The notes: generated by a model not told the origin, from the sequence alone. Shown: positions 31,884 to 39,485, counted from the first letter of the stretch. The stretch: DNA of 43,905 nucleotides from Paenibacillus sp. PAMC 26794 (GCF_000316035.1 NZ_ANHX01000030.1:1-43905); one strand, 5' to 3'. Program-made: numbers and translations.

Positions 31884-32453
31884 TTAAACGTTTCGGATTG
31901 TGTACTGTCCTGCTTCACCAAGAAAATCACTTTTGGTTAGCCCTTCTTCTCCGAGTAACATCCTGTAGTTCGATATCGTACCATCATGGGAAATGATAAA
32001 CGTATTGCCGCTCTGTTGCCTGCACCATTCAAGAAGCTGTTCAGCTAATTTCTTGAATCGATGTGCATCCATCTGATTAATACTTTTTTTCCAACAATCC
32101 AAACCCAAATCAAGCATTCTTATGTCAGTATACTGATGGCTGAGTTCTTCCTTGGAATAGATCTGATCGCAGACGAAAGGTACAAACTCTGGATTTTGAG
32201 GAAACATTCTTGGGCCAACCAGCGGGCTGAAGAACACAAGATTTTTGTTAGGGATCAGAAGCTGTGCTGTTTCAATAGTACGTTTTGTTGGACTGACCAA
32301 AATGACGTCTTCAGGCGCAAAAACCACTTGTTTACGCAACGCTATGACCTGACTTTTTCCCAATTCAGTGAGGTCAGGGTGCAGGCAATTTAATTGTTTA
32401 GGGTAATCCATCAAATGTTCGCCATGACCATGACGAATAAATGTAATGTCCAT
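31884..32453 (-). CDS. Histidine phosphatase (phosphoglycerate mutase-like) family protein
   Basis: A 189-residue protein with the RHG phosphohistidine motif right at the N-terminus (DITFIRHGHGEHLMDYP), the later arginine in LVSPTKRTIETAQLL, and the C-terminal histidine in NTFIISHDGTISNYRMLLGEEG. These are the catalytic residues of the branch-1 histidine phosphatases. The substrate is unknown. The ATG at 32453 is preferred; a GTG six bases earlier is closer to the AGAGGAA ribosome binding site and cannot be excluded. The gap to the upstream NUDIX gene is 15 bases or less. Confidence 0.88.
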   Translation of the reverse strand: MDITFIRHGHGEHLMDYPKQLNCLHPDLTELGKSQVIALRKQVVFAPEDVILVSPTKRTIETAQLLIPNKNLVFFSPLVGPRMFPQNPEFVPFVCDQIYSKEELSHQYTDIRMLDLGLDCWKKSINQMDAHRFKKLAEQLLEWCRQQSGNTFIISHDGTISNYRMLLGEEGLTKSDFLGEAGQYTIRNV

Positions 32454-32467
32454 AGGCACCTATTCCT

Positions 32468-32959
32468 CTATTTCTGAATGAAGTGTTTGATGCCTTTTAC
32501 ATCAAGGAGATTAGTCAGTTCCTTTTTCAAAAACACAGGATATACTTCCATCTGCTCCAGTTCGTCCAAGGAAAACCATTGGAAAGTTAACTTACCGTTA
32601 TCTTCTAATCCTTTGAATTCAGTTTCACTATATAGCTTATGGGCTTCCGGCAATGTGATGAGATAATAAAAGCCAACTTCATGATACTTCAGACCATCAT
32701 ACTCAAAGAAATCTTCACTAACATATGCGAGCCTTTGCGCTTCTACATGAACACCCAGTTCCTCCATCATCTCTCGCACAATAGCCACTTCTGTTGTCTC
32801 GTTTAATTTCACCCGACCTCCGGGCAGATTCCAGAAATCATCCTGTTCAGTCGTATGCAAAAGAACTCTTCCCGCATCCATCACAATACCTGCCACACGG
32901 AAGTTGAATTTGTTGTTATTTTGTTCATACGATATATTATTGTTATCTGCAGTGGTCAT
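32468..32959 (-). CDS. NUDIX hydrolase
   Basis: A 163-residue NUDIX protein. The Nudix box is GGRVKLNETTEVAIVREMMEELGV, canonical in spacing, preceded by VLLHTTEQDDFWNLPGG. The variable loop EVGFYYLITLPEAHK follows. It would hydrolyse nucleotide-linked diphosphates; the substrate is unknown. The ATG at 32959 overlaps the stop codon of the small membrane protein gene (ATGA), indicating coupling. Confidence 0.88.
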   Translation of the reverse strand: MTTADNNNISYEQNNNKFNFRVAGIVMDAGRVLLHTTEQDDFWNLPGGRVKLNETTEVAIVREMMEELGVHVEAQRLAYVSEDFFEYDGLKYHEVGFYYLITLPEAHKLYSETEFKGLEDNGKLTFQWFSLDELEQMEVYPVFLKKELTNLLDVKGIKHFIQK

Positions 32960-33141
32960 CTCGCTGACCACCCATCAGCAAATCCGTCCATGAATCCCAT
33001 GATGAATGAGGGAATGATGAGTACGAGCAATAAAATTAAACTGGCTATGCCCCATCTAAGAATTACTTTCCGTTTGCTTCGAACACCTATAATAATTAAG
33101 ATTGCGGTTATTGCAATTAAGGCTACTCCATAAAATGTCAT
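32956..33141 (-). CDS. Small two-span membrane protein
   Basis: A 61-residue protein with two hydrophobic helices, about 3-23 (FYGVALIAITAILIIIGV) and 30-50 (WGIASLILLLVLIIPSFIMG), separated by a basic hinge (RSKRKVILR), and an acidic tail. The start at 33141 has GGAGGTTAGTTTT before the ATG; a longer reading from 33174 lacks a site. The basic hinge suggests that both ends face outward. Function not recognised. It overlaps the NUDIX gene by four bases. Confidence 0.7.
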   Translation of the reverse strand: MTFYGVALIAITAILIIIGVRSKRKVILRWGIASLILLLVLIIPSFIMGFMDGFADGWSAR

Positions 33142-33179
33142 AAAACTAACCTCCGGTATGTATTCGTATTTCATTAAGA

Positions 33180-33278
33180 TTACTGCAGAATCTTTTCTAG
33201 CTTATGCCTACAAGCCTCGCGGTCATAATCCGAGTTGTCCAGCCCTACCTTATCCATTTGAAGTAACCCATAGATTTC
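33180..33278 (-). pseudogene. Detached C-terminal tail of the P-loop kinase gene
   Basis: Directly after the TAA at 33279-33281 the same frame continues for 32 sense codons before the next TAA. It reads EIYGLLQMDKVGLDNSDYDR and then EACRHKLEKILQ. This looks like the natural end of the upstream P-loop protein, whose relatives (from memory) continue past this point with an ..LEIEIY.. stretch. A single base change to TAA would explain the split. Confidence 0.6.
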
Positions 33279-34022
33279 TTACTCCAGCTTCTTTCTTTCC
33301 TGCAAAACCTGTACCGTACCCTCAACACCCTGATAACCCTGTGCCTGCCCCAAACCCTGGTTCGTATAATAATTAATGAATCCCTCTGACCATTCTTTTG
33401 GTCTTTCACTAACCGCCTTATCAAATGTATAGGATATATCTTTCTGGTCGATATAGATGAGAAGCGGGTTCAGAGCATGAATGATACGCCCCAGTTCCAA
33501 TACATACTGCACGTTCTGCTCTTTGGATTGATTGCATTTTACAAGACCCATAGTCAGTGGATTCTGGATAAAACAACACTCAAATATCGTGATGCAATCA
33601 TCATTCGTGCTTAACACGTTTTGGGTAAACTCTTGCCACTTCTCGGTGATCAGTTTAACATTTTGCTCAAAAGGAATTTCGTAAATATCTCGGCTGAAAA
33701 TATCCTGTACAATGTGATCGGGAAGTTCTATTCCCCATTGTTCTTTCATCTTACGATAAGGAATCAGGAAACCTTGATCATGGGCAATCGCATTACTTTC
33801 CAGAACCTCTCTGTATTTTTCATGTGTGGTTAATAGGTTCCCGAAATCTCCAGTATGATAAAAAGCAACACCTTCGTAATCAGCAGGGTGATCCAGGTTT
33901 CCTTCTTGAAATAGTTGTACCGTCTTGCCTTGTTCTATCAAAATTTCGGATACCATTTTGGCAACCGTCGACTTGCCTGAACCCGGTAATCCTTCAATGA
34001 GTATTAATCGCCTAGCCATCAT
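33279..34022 (-). CDS. P-loop kinase-like protein, C-terminus probably cut by an in-frame stop
   Basis: A 247-residue P-loop NTPase of unknown substrate. Walker A is LILIEGLPGSGKSTVAKMV at the N-terminus. Further family-like blocks are EGNLDHPADYEGVAFYH, TIFECCFIQNPLTMGL, LLIYIDQKDISYTF and ERPKEWSEGFINYYTNQG. It resembles thymidylate-kinase-like small-molecule kinases. The start at 34022 (MMARRLILIEG) follows AAAGGATGATGTA. The present stop (TAA after KKLE) is followed in frame by a coding-like tail of 32 codons, so the ancestral protein was about 280 residues. The catalytic core is complete and the product may still work. Confidence 0.75.
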   Translation of the reverse strand: MMARRLILIEGLPGSGKSTVAKMVSEILIEQGKTVQLFQEGNLDHPADYEGVAFYHTGDFGNLLTTHEKYREVLESNAIAHDQGFLIPYRKMKEQWGIELPDHIVQDIFSRDIYEIPFEQNVKLITEKWQEFTQNVLSTNDDCITIFECCFIQNPLTMGLVKCNQSKEQNVQYVLELGRIIHALNPLLIYIDQKDISYTFDKAVSERPKEWSEGFINYYTNQGLGQAQGYQGVEGTVQVLQERKKLE

Positions 34023-34085
34023 TACATCATCCTTTAGGTTGTATAAAATTTTCAGCTCCATGATCAAGACAGTGTTCTACTGTGC

Positions 34086-34528
34086 TTAATCAATGTCTGC
34101 AAAAATCCATTGCGCGTTATCGCCATCTTCTTTCTTTTTCCAAAACACCATCGTATTGCTATACTCTTCGTTGTTCTCTTTTAACTCGTTAACCGTCACC
34201 ACTGCCTGAAAGAGCTTCCTTTGCTCCTATATAGTTATGTCGCTCATGGGAGTAACCTTGAGAACTTTGTATCTTCCCATACCTGATATAGGAGATTTTG
34301 GATCAAAAAGATTCATATATCGCTTTTCATCCTCTTCGTATAAATAACGCATACGGGCATTTATAAGTTTGACGATTTCCAATTTGTCCCCTGTATAGTT
34401 TGTTTCATCGAGATACTCTGGTGGGATGTCGATATTTCTTCATCCTGTTGTGCATCTTCAGTGTTTTCCTGGTTCTGACAGGCCACTAGAAGTAGAAATA
34501 ATAATGAAACTACGGTTAACTTTTTCAT
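34086..34528 (-). pseudogene. Broken lipoprotein gene (frameshift and in-frame stop)
   Basis: A good ribosome binding site (GGAGGGCTGACT) and ATG at 34528 open a lipoprotein signal (MKKLTVVSLLFLLLVACQNQ, lipobox LVAC). After about 31 codons (..AQQDEE) the frame is lost. A neighbouring frame carries the continuation IDIPPEYLDETNYTGDKLEI, VKLINARMRYLYEEDEKRYM and NLFDPKSPISGMGRYKVLKV. A TAG then interrupts, and the same frame goes on with LFQAVVTVNELKENNEEYSN and ends WKKKEDGDNAQWIFADID before TAA at 34086. The intact protein would have had about 145 residues. At least two lesions are needed, so the gene is dead unless the sequence is wrong. Confidence 0.72.
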
Positions 34529-34706
34529 AGTCAGCCCTCCATTCAATCATGGATAATACTCCCCTGGTAAAGACCTTAAATGCCTTTTATTTAAAATAGA
34601 GACTTCCTATGTATGTAAAATTTTCTCTCAAGGTACATCATAACCCATAATGTGGAATTTGCGAATAAACGAAGTTAACCATCTCTGTTTCTATCGTATT
34701 TCGCGC

Positions 34707-34755
34707 AAAAAACCACACTTCTCTGCACGAGTTACATCATGCAAAGCGCGTGGTT
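34707..34755 (-). terminator. Terminator after the broken small membrane protein gene
   Basis: AACCAC (34750-34755 side on the minus strand) pairs with GTGGTT, with an inner TGCA/TGCA pairing, and is followed by TTTTTT. It lies 50 bases after the stop codon at 34805. The rest of 34529-34804 shows no gene. Confidence 0.7.
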
Positions 34756-34804
34756 ATCAGCAGAACTTTCACTCAACTTTTGTAACCGTCCACAATCAAT
34801 CTAA

Positions 34805-35128
34805 CTATCTATCAAATAACATATTCATTATGCCGATCGCTTCAATCTGGATCTCTTTTTCTTCAGTATCCGCAAAACGGTAACTGTATGTTAAAAAAAT
34901 CCCTATGTGCCCTATATGTTTGCCTTTATAATGAAGCGTCTTTTCCTCACCGTCGATCGTCTGCGTAAACGTCCTGCCATCATTCACATCATACGAAGCA
35001 TGGATGTCATGTTCACTTGCGATCCACGCAACAAAATCTTCTTCGTTTGGATTGGTCATTACTAGAATAACGAGCAGAACAACAAGAACAAATGCCCGTT
35101 CTTAGTCCTGCGCCCTTCTTGCCACCAT
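34805..35128 (-). pseudogene. Small membrane protein gene (DUF4359-like) with stop at codon 9
   Basis: The frame from ATG 35128 reads MVARRAQD, then TAA at 35102-35104, then ERAFVLVVLLVILVMTNPNE and on to EDFVAWIASEHDIHASYD.. and a normal end at 34805. The part after the stop contains the membrane helix (AFVLVVLLVILVM) followed by TNPNEEDF, a combination that resembles DUF4359-type proteins from memory. No start codon precedes the helix after the TAA; the next ATG (35059) would give an 84-residue protein without its membrane segment. AAGGG lies about 15 bases before the first ATG. It follows the gene at 35140 by 12 bases. Confidence 0.62.
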
Positions 35129-35139
35129 GCTGTGTGTTT

Positions 35140-35547
35140 TCACCCTTCATCTCGTTCACCCGTTTCTTGAACAGTAATCTCTACGTTCTTCGCCAAAACC
35201 CAACCACTCAATCCATACGAGGATGAGATCACCATGTACTTGTATTTCTCCTCGATCAGCCGGATTTGCAATTCGTCATAGGAATCATAACTGACAGGCC
35301 AAGCTTGACCCTTCCCTGACTCTAACAACTCTCGATTATAAGGGATAAAATGCTCTATTTCCCACTCATCCAGATCGAAAATAATGCTGCCATGCAGAGG
35401 TGTATCAAACGCATGGGCCATTACACCAGAGAATAAAACATCCATATTTTTCGGTACAGCATGACTTGAACGTGTGCGCATCCTGATTCTTTTGTTCTCT
35501 AAATCAACTTCGTAGCTTAATATGATGTTGTCATGCAAACTTGGCAT
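35140..35547 (-). CDS. Hypothetical protein
   Basis: A 135-residue soluble protein of mixed strands and helices with no recognised motif. Notable stretches are NIILSYEVDLENKRIRMRTR at the start, LHGSIIFDLDEWEIEHFIPYNR in the middle and a final strand SGWVLAKNVEITVQ. AAGGAGGGGGACTATGCC lies at the start codon. It appears intact although both flanking genes are broken. The pattern of alternating strands around a D-E-W core resembles small immunity or binding proteins, but this is only an impression. Confidence 0.72.
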   Translation of the reverse strand: MPSLHDNIILSYEVDLENKRIRMRTRSSHAVPKNMDVLFSGVMAHAFDTPLHGSIIFDLDEWEIEHFIPYNRELLESGKGQAWPVSYDSYDELQIRLIEEKYKYMVISSSYGLSGWVLAKNVEITVQETGERDEG

Positions 35548-35580
35548 AGTCCCCCTCCTTCCATACCTTATAAATCCGAA

Positions 35581-35758
35581 TCAAACACCATAATATTGTT
35601 TATAGTGTGAGACCCATTCCGTTTCGGAGAAATTAACAAACTCATATGGCTCTAGGCTCCAATCCGTACAGCTGCAACAGTTCTCCCTCGTTCATACGTG
35701 TACTCCTTGCCTACTTGAGAATGTTATTTAACTCTTCCGCTTTTTTCCTGCTATCCAT
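35581..35758 (-). pseudogene. Remnant of a small gene broken by a 7-bp tandem duplication
   Basis: From ATG 35695, with an ideal AAGGAG seven bases upstream, the frame reads MNEGELLQLYGLEP and then shifts at a tandem repeat (plus strand GGCTCTAGGCTC at 35648-35659). Removing seven bases restores ..LEPYEFVNFSETEWVSHYKQ YYGV and a TGA at 35581. An in-frame stretch upstream from ATG 35758 (MDSRKKAEELNNILK, then TAG) may belong to the same gene. The function is unknown. The rest of the 35548-35869 gap holds only the terminator. Confidence 0.55.
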
Positions 35759-35814
35759 TCTAGCATAAAAATAAAAAGAGATGATGTGCAGCACAAGTTT
35801 TCTTCTCGTACATA

Positions 35815-35840
35815 TAAAAAAACTACTCACTCATGAGTAG
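35815..35840 (-). terminator. Terminator after the gene at 35870
   Basis: CTACTCA pairs with TGAGTAG (7 bp) around the tetraloop TGAG and is followed by seven T on the minus strand. Confidence 0.88.
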
Positions 35841-35869
35841 CCCCCTAGAATCCATATATTCATATAACC

Positions 35870-36370
35870 TTACTCAATCTCCAGATACATCTCCTGATTT
35901 TGCAGAATCATCTCATTCATGTGTGCAATAGCAGCTTGCGCTACGGTCTGATATGCAGCATATAACATCTCTGTTCTTTGAAGCAAAATCGGGTCCTTAT
36001 CCAGATCCGTTGCTAACACCTCACGCCACTCTTCACCCACTTTATTTTTGTCCTTAATGAGACTTTCAATCTGTTCAAGTACATTCACCATTTCATCTAA
36101 ATGAAAAAAGTGCATCCCATTTTTTATTCCATTCCAACTCTTGATCTCAATGATGTTATAGGCCGAAAACCAATAAAATTCTGCCAGACTCTTCGTGTGA
36201 TTGTGATAGGAATAGAACAGAAATAAGGCTTGTTGCCCTTCGTGTAACTTTCGGTATATCTCTGTTTTGGCTGCCATATCTCTGCCACGTACCGAAACAA
36301 GCATCGGTTCAATACACAGCCAGCTAAGTTACTTTGAATATATATCATCTGGTCGAAGTCTAGCCTTCAT
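35870..36370 (-). pseudogene. Hypothetical gene with in-frame stop at codon 14
   Basis: A strong GAGGAG seven bases before ATG 36370 opens MKARLRPDDIYSK, then TAA (36329-36331), then LSWLCIEPMLVSVRGRDMAA and a further open frame to 35870. The part after the stop is a well-formed, mainly helical protein of about 150 residues (..LFLFYSYHNHTKSLAEFYWF..NGMHFFHLDEMVNVLEQI..). The next ATG (36304) has no ribosome binding site. The natural protein was about 165 residues. Only one base change separates it from an intact gene, so this may be a recent mutation, a readthrough site or a sequence error. Function not recognised. Confidence 0.62.
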
Positions 36371-36395
36371 AGTATGCTCCTCTCTATTCACCACT

Positions 36396-36899
36396 TTAAG
36401 GATTCTCTGGTGCTTCCACTGCCGGGTCATTCTCTCCGCCCATTCTGCGTCTGGATGTCTCCATCTTGCCTGTCGAAGGCACATGGTCAGACGCTTTAGA
36501 TAATCCGAATTTGGGCATGTTGGCGTATATGGTTTCGAAGGAACCCGACTGAGCCTTGTATGTTTCATGATAGATTCCTACTGTTCCGTCAGTACCAATG
36601 GATCGGTTGAATTTTTTCCAAGCTTCCAAGTGTAATCCACCCCGTGCGTACTTCTCCAATTCATCGTACGAGCGCCAGTATTGTAGTAACGTCACCCCTC
36701 GCCAGCTTATAAAATACTCTGTACTCAGAAATCCGGTCTCTGGATTCATATACAGTTCTTTAATCATCGGACCCATGGACTTAAAGACAGGCAGCCATTT
36801 GTGTATAGCCCACAGACGATTGATCCTCATTCCGATGATAAAAACAACAAATTCTCCTTCAATTTGAGCTGAATATCTTCCTTTATGTATGTTCGCCAC
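36396..36899 (-). CDS. DUF4188 family protein (monooxygenase-like fold)
   Basis: A 167-residue protein. The segments FVVFIIGMRINRLWAIHKWL, MIKELYMNPETGFLSTEYF, TLLQYWRSYDELEKYARGG, HLEAWKKFNRSIGTDGTVGI and HETYKAQSGSFETIYANMP are the family hallmarks of DUF4188. The fold is that of antibiotic-biosynthesis-monooxygenase (ferredoxin-like) proteins, often heme- or quinone-binding, but activity is not established. The start is GTG at 36899, after AAGGAGGGGTGAC; upstream codons in frame lack a site. The C-terminal 25 residues are low-complexity and acidic or basic. It is intact despite lying next to broken genes. Confidence 0.85.
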   Translation of the reverse strand: MANIHKGRYSAQIEGEFVVFIIGMRINRLWAIHKWLPVFKSMGPMIKELYMNPETGFLSTEYFISWRGVTLLQYWRSYDELEKYARGGLHLEAWKKFNRSIGTDGTVGIYHETYKAQSGSFETIYANMPKFGLSKASDHVPSTGKMETSRRRMGGENDPAVEAPENP

Positions 36900-36932
36900 G
36901 TCACCCCTCCTTCTCGTCAAAAACATTCGATT

Positions 36933-37385
36933 TCATCGGATCTGGACGCCCCTTCCTATTCGCTCATAGGCATTCAGGGGGAAATCAAAACTCCACCGTT
37001 TGTGATATTCCTCCAGTCCCATTTCCTTCAATTTGCTTAGTTCTCTGTAAAATAGTTTAGTCAACTTGACCAAGGATAACTCCTCAGACATAAGCAATCG
37101 CCCCTCTGTGACGGCTTCCGTGCTAAAGTTATCACTCATCTCATACACCATGAATTGAACGATTACCTGCGAACGTTTCTTGATCCAGAATCGATATTCT
37201 CCAGGTTCGGTCTGCATGGTCATGGTTACCTCCGTGGCTCCTTTGTGCAATGCAACGAATTGACGTGCTATCTCATCCACCGCATCCGACAAAAAAGAAA
37301 CCGGAATCTCAATCTGTTCTCCCTGATCAGGTTGAACCAGGATATCCAGCCACCCGTGCGGTTCAAGCGTCATAACGATGTCCAT
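36933..37385 (-). CDS. Hypothetical protein
   Basis: A 150-residue soluble protein: the first half is beta-rich (MDIVMTLEPHGWLDILVQPD, TEVTMTMQTEPGEYRFWIKK), the second half helical (LSLVKLTKLFYRELSKLKEM). It ends LEEYHKRWSFDFPLNAYERI. No known motif is visible. The ATG at 37385 is chosen because AAAGGAGAATGACT precedes it at a proper distance. It is 33 bases before the DUF4188 gene and probably on the same transcript. Confidence 0.72.
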   Translation of the reverse strand: MDIVMTLEPHGWLDILVQPDQGEQIEIPVSFLSDAVDEIARQFVALHKGATEVTMTMQTEPGEYRFWIKKRSQVIVQFMVYEMSDNFSTEAVTEGRLLMSEELSLVKLTKLFYRELSKLKEMGLEEYHKRWSFDFPLNAYERIGRGVQIR

Positions 37386-37493
37386 AGTCATTCTCCTTTA
37401 TGCAATTCTATGAAGCAGAATAACTGGAAACCCATTTTCAGTTATAACCGCTGTGCCGCAATATTCCCGTCATTTACAGCTAAAATAATCTCA

Positions 37494-38168
37494 TTAATCT
37501 TCGGATGCAGCTTGCGAAAGAATTTGTGCAGTGCCTTCATTGCTGCGTAAATCTTCATACACATTCCATTTTGTATACAATTGTTTTAGCGCTAACGCCG
37601 TTTTATGTATGAACTCTTCCATAGCTTCCATGGATAAAATATTTAAATTACCCAAAGGTTCGTTGTTAGGGTTAGCTAAAAACTCCAGTTTCTCTCCTCT
37701 ATACTGATAAACCTCAGATTCCAGCAAGCCGCCTAGATCAAATGCTCTCCCCACTTTCAACTCATTTAACCAATCATTGGCCCTGTTCCAATTCCGTAAA
37801 ATCATAAACTCCAGCTTTGTGACATCCTGTGTATACACGCTTCTTCCGTTGGGATGAACTTCATATGCAGGATAGATATCGAATGTCCACACGCGATCCG
37901 TATAGATATGGGCGATGTAACCGCACAGATATTGCAGGAATTTGGGATCACTATAGGCTAACTTCTTTTGGGTTTCAAAAAAGTCTTTAAGTTCTTCGTC
38001 TGTTGCAAATCTTCCTGCCTCTGGCATGAGGTGGGTTTTCGCCTTTTCTGTACGAAGATTAGTTCTTACATGGATCGAATCAGGAGCAAGGCTCCCCAAT
38101 AACAATTCAGGGAATGGCTCGGATATCAACTCGGATGCAATTGCAAAATGTACCATCGGCCAAGGCAA
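37494..38168 (-). CDS. Zinc-dependent phospholipase C-like protein (paralogue of 23565-24245)
   Basis: A 224-residue protein starting with TTG at 38168 (reading M-PWPMVHFAIASEL), supported by AAGGGAG seven to eight bases upstream and by alignment of its first residues with the paralogue. It shares PMVH.., LLLGSLAPDSIHVR, KTHLMPE and GYIAHIYTDRVWTFD with the protein at 23565, the likely zinc ligands of the phospholipase C/P1 nuclease fold. Identity outside the motifs looks low, so the duplication is old or the copies were acquired separately. No signal peptide. Confidence 0.75.
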   Translation of the reverse strand: MPWPMVHFAIASELISEPFPELLLGSLAPDSIHVRTNLRTEKAKTHLMPEAGRFATDEELKDFFETQKKLAYSDPKFLQYLCGYIAHIYTDRVWTFDIYPAYEVHPNGRSVYTQDVTKLEFMILRNWNRANDWLNELKVGRAFDLGGLLESEVYQYRGEKLEFLANPNNEPLGNLNILSMEAMEEFIHKTALALKQLYTKWNVYEDLRSNEGTAQILSQAASED

Positions 38169-38339
38169 TATAAAAACTCCCTTCTTTATGAATGCTTCAC
38201 TTAAGACTTTATGACCTACAAAGCTCAGCAACCCACTCCAAATTTTGAACAGAAAATGCTGGAATAAAAGGTTGAATTATTGCCATGTTTTTCACCATAA
38301 TCTAACCTCTATTCATTTTGAATTATTCTATTAACGCTG

Positions 38340-38804
38340 TCACTTGCGTAGTAATTTAGACTCTCCTTGCTTCAAATCTACAAATATAGGCTTCTGCACA
38401 TTGTTAATTGTGGAAATATCAATCACATCCAGACTTTTAAAAACAAGCTGTAATGACTCCTTCTGTTCATCTTCAAATAAAAGAGTTAATTGATCATCAC
38501 AGAGTTTTCCTTCCAACTCCGCAATAACGTCAAATAAAAACATTACAAATACTACTTCATTTCCATCCGGATACGTATAGTGCATCCTCTCGCCCGTGTA
38601 GATGGAGGCCAATTCATAAGAACTCACCTCAAGCCCTGTTTCCTCTTTCACTTCTCTAATCATGGTTTCTTCGATTCGTTCACCTGGCTCCATACCACCA
38701 CCGGGTAATCCCCAATCTCCATAATCTGATCTCTTTTGCAGCAGAACCCTCCCCATATGATCTCGAATAATAGCTCCACCCGTAACTACAATACGACTAG
38801 TCAT
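38340..38804 (-). CDS. NUDIX hydrolase
   Basis: A 154-residue NUDIX protein. The canonical Nudix box is GGGMEPGERIEETMIREVKEETGL, preceded by VLLQKRSDYGDWGLPGGG. The FLFDVIAELEGKLC strand follows, as in ADP-ribose pyrophosphatase and dihydroneopterin-type Nudix enzymes. Substrate not determined. It is intact and transcribed between the phospholipase-like gene and a broken gene. Confidence 0.9.
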   Translation of the reverse strand: MTSRIVVTGGAIIRDHMGRVLLQKRSDYGDWGLPGGGMEPGERIEETMIREVKEETGLEVSSYELASIYTGERMHYTYPDGNEVVFVMFLFDVIAELEGKLCDDQLTLLFEDEQKESLQLVFKSLDVIDISTINNVQKPIFVDLKQGESKLLRK

Positions 38805-38874
38805 TATTCTTGCTCCTCTCTGTTGGATTACTTCAACAGTTCACAATTTCAATCAGGAAACTTTCCTATTAATT

Positions 38875-39349
38875 TTATATACCAAAATGCACAATGCATT
38901 TCCCATGTACCTCAGCATACTTTGCCATGTTCTCAACCTTATGTAATTCGTTGATTAATTCAACTTTGTTGTACACGAGTTTCTCGTAGTAGCCCTTCCG
39001 TTCTTCTCCATCAAAACAGTAACTCCCTGTTAGAACAATCGGATCTGTCGCATGACTAAATAGTTCAATCCAGGCCCGAATCAGTTGATGAAACTTTAAC
39101 AAAACATCCTGTTCTTCAATAACGGTTATTCCATAGTTGTTCAGCCCACTACATCTCATACAGGTAGATGGATTCCATGTATCCAACCAGCAAAGGGAAT
39201 CATAGATGTACGCAATGTTCCAAGGTCGCATGATTCTCTGTGGTTAACCCACTTTTATGTATCATGCCATGAGAATCCCAGGAGTAGAATGTATGAATAT
39301 TCCCATTTACTCGCGTTTTGTTTTCAATAACAAAATGATGCTTCGGCAT
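38875..39349 (-). pseudogene. Hypothetical gene split by a frameshift
   Basis: From ATG 39349 one frame reads 49 residues (MPKHHFVIENKTRVNGNIHT, FYSWDSHGMIHKSGLTTENH..) and stops at 39200. A second frame, open from 39231 to 38875, carries on with YDSLCWLDTWNPSTCMRCSG and LNNYGITVIEEQDVLLKFHQ, ending AEVHGKCIVHFGI. The two overlap by 32 bases and neither looks like a complete protein. Together they give about 155 residues, so a single-base frameshift near 39200-39231 is likely. The downstream ATG (39231) has no ribosome binding site. The function is unknown. Confidence 0.55.
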
Positions 39350-39450
39350 ACCTACATGCGCCCCCTTACACGCTCACTCCCATAGACTCCTCTTAATTCA
39401 TCATAACCCATGTATTGGTAAATGCGAAGTTGTTTTGACTCGATAAAATC

Positions 39451-39485
39451 AAAAAAAGCCTCCACAGTCTTATTCGACAGTGGAG
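39451..39485 (-). terminator. Terminator after the SLH protein gene
   Basis: CTCCACTGTC pairs with GACTGTGGAG (one mismatch) around a 6-base loop, followed by seven T on the minus strand. It lies about 65 bases after the stop codon at 39552. Confidence 0.88.

Noticed and set aside
37419..37445. ATAACTG/CAGTTAT inverted repeat between 37385 and the phospholipase-like gene
   Set aside because: Seven-base stem with a 13-base loop and no T-run; could be chance in AT-rich sequence.
38209..38286. 25-codon minus-strand frame (MAIIQPFIPAFSVQNLEWVA..) before the phospholipase-like gene
   Set aside because: It has a weak GGTGA site and coding-like sequence and could be a gene remnant, but it is too short and I know no homologue.
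24383..39349. Prophage or defence island
   Set aside because: No integrase, phage structural, restriction or nuclease genes were found; the genes are metabolic or unknown.
39365..39450. Coding-like remnant (..QYMGYDELRGVYGSERVRGRM) after the SLH terminator
   Set aside because: No convincing start; too short to support as a gene. It may belong to the decayed gene at 38875-39349.
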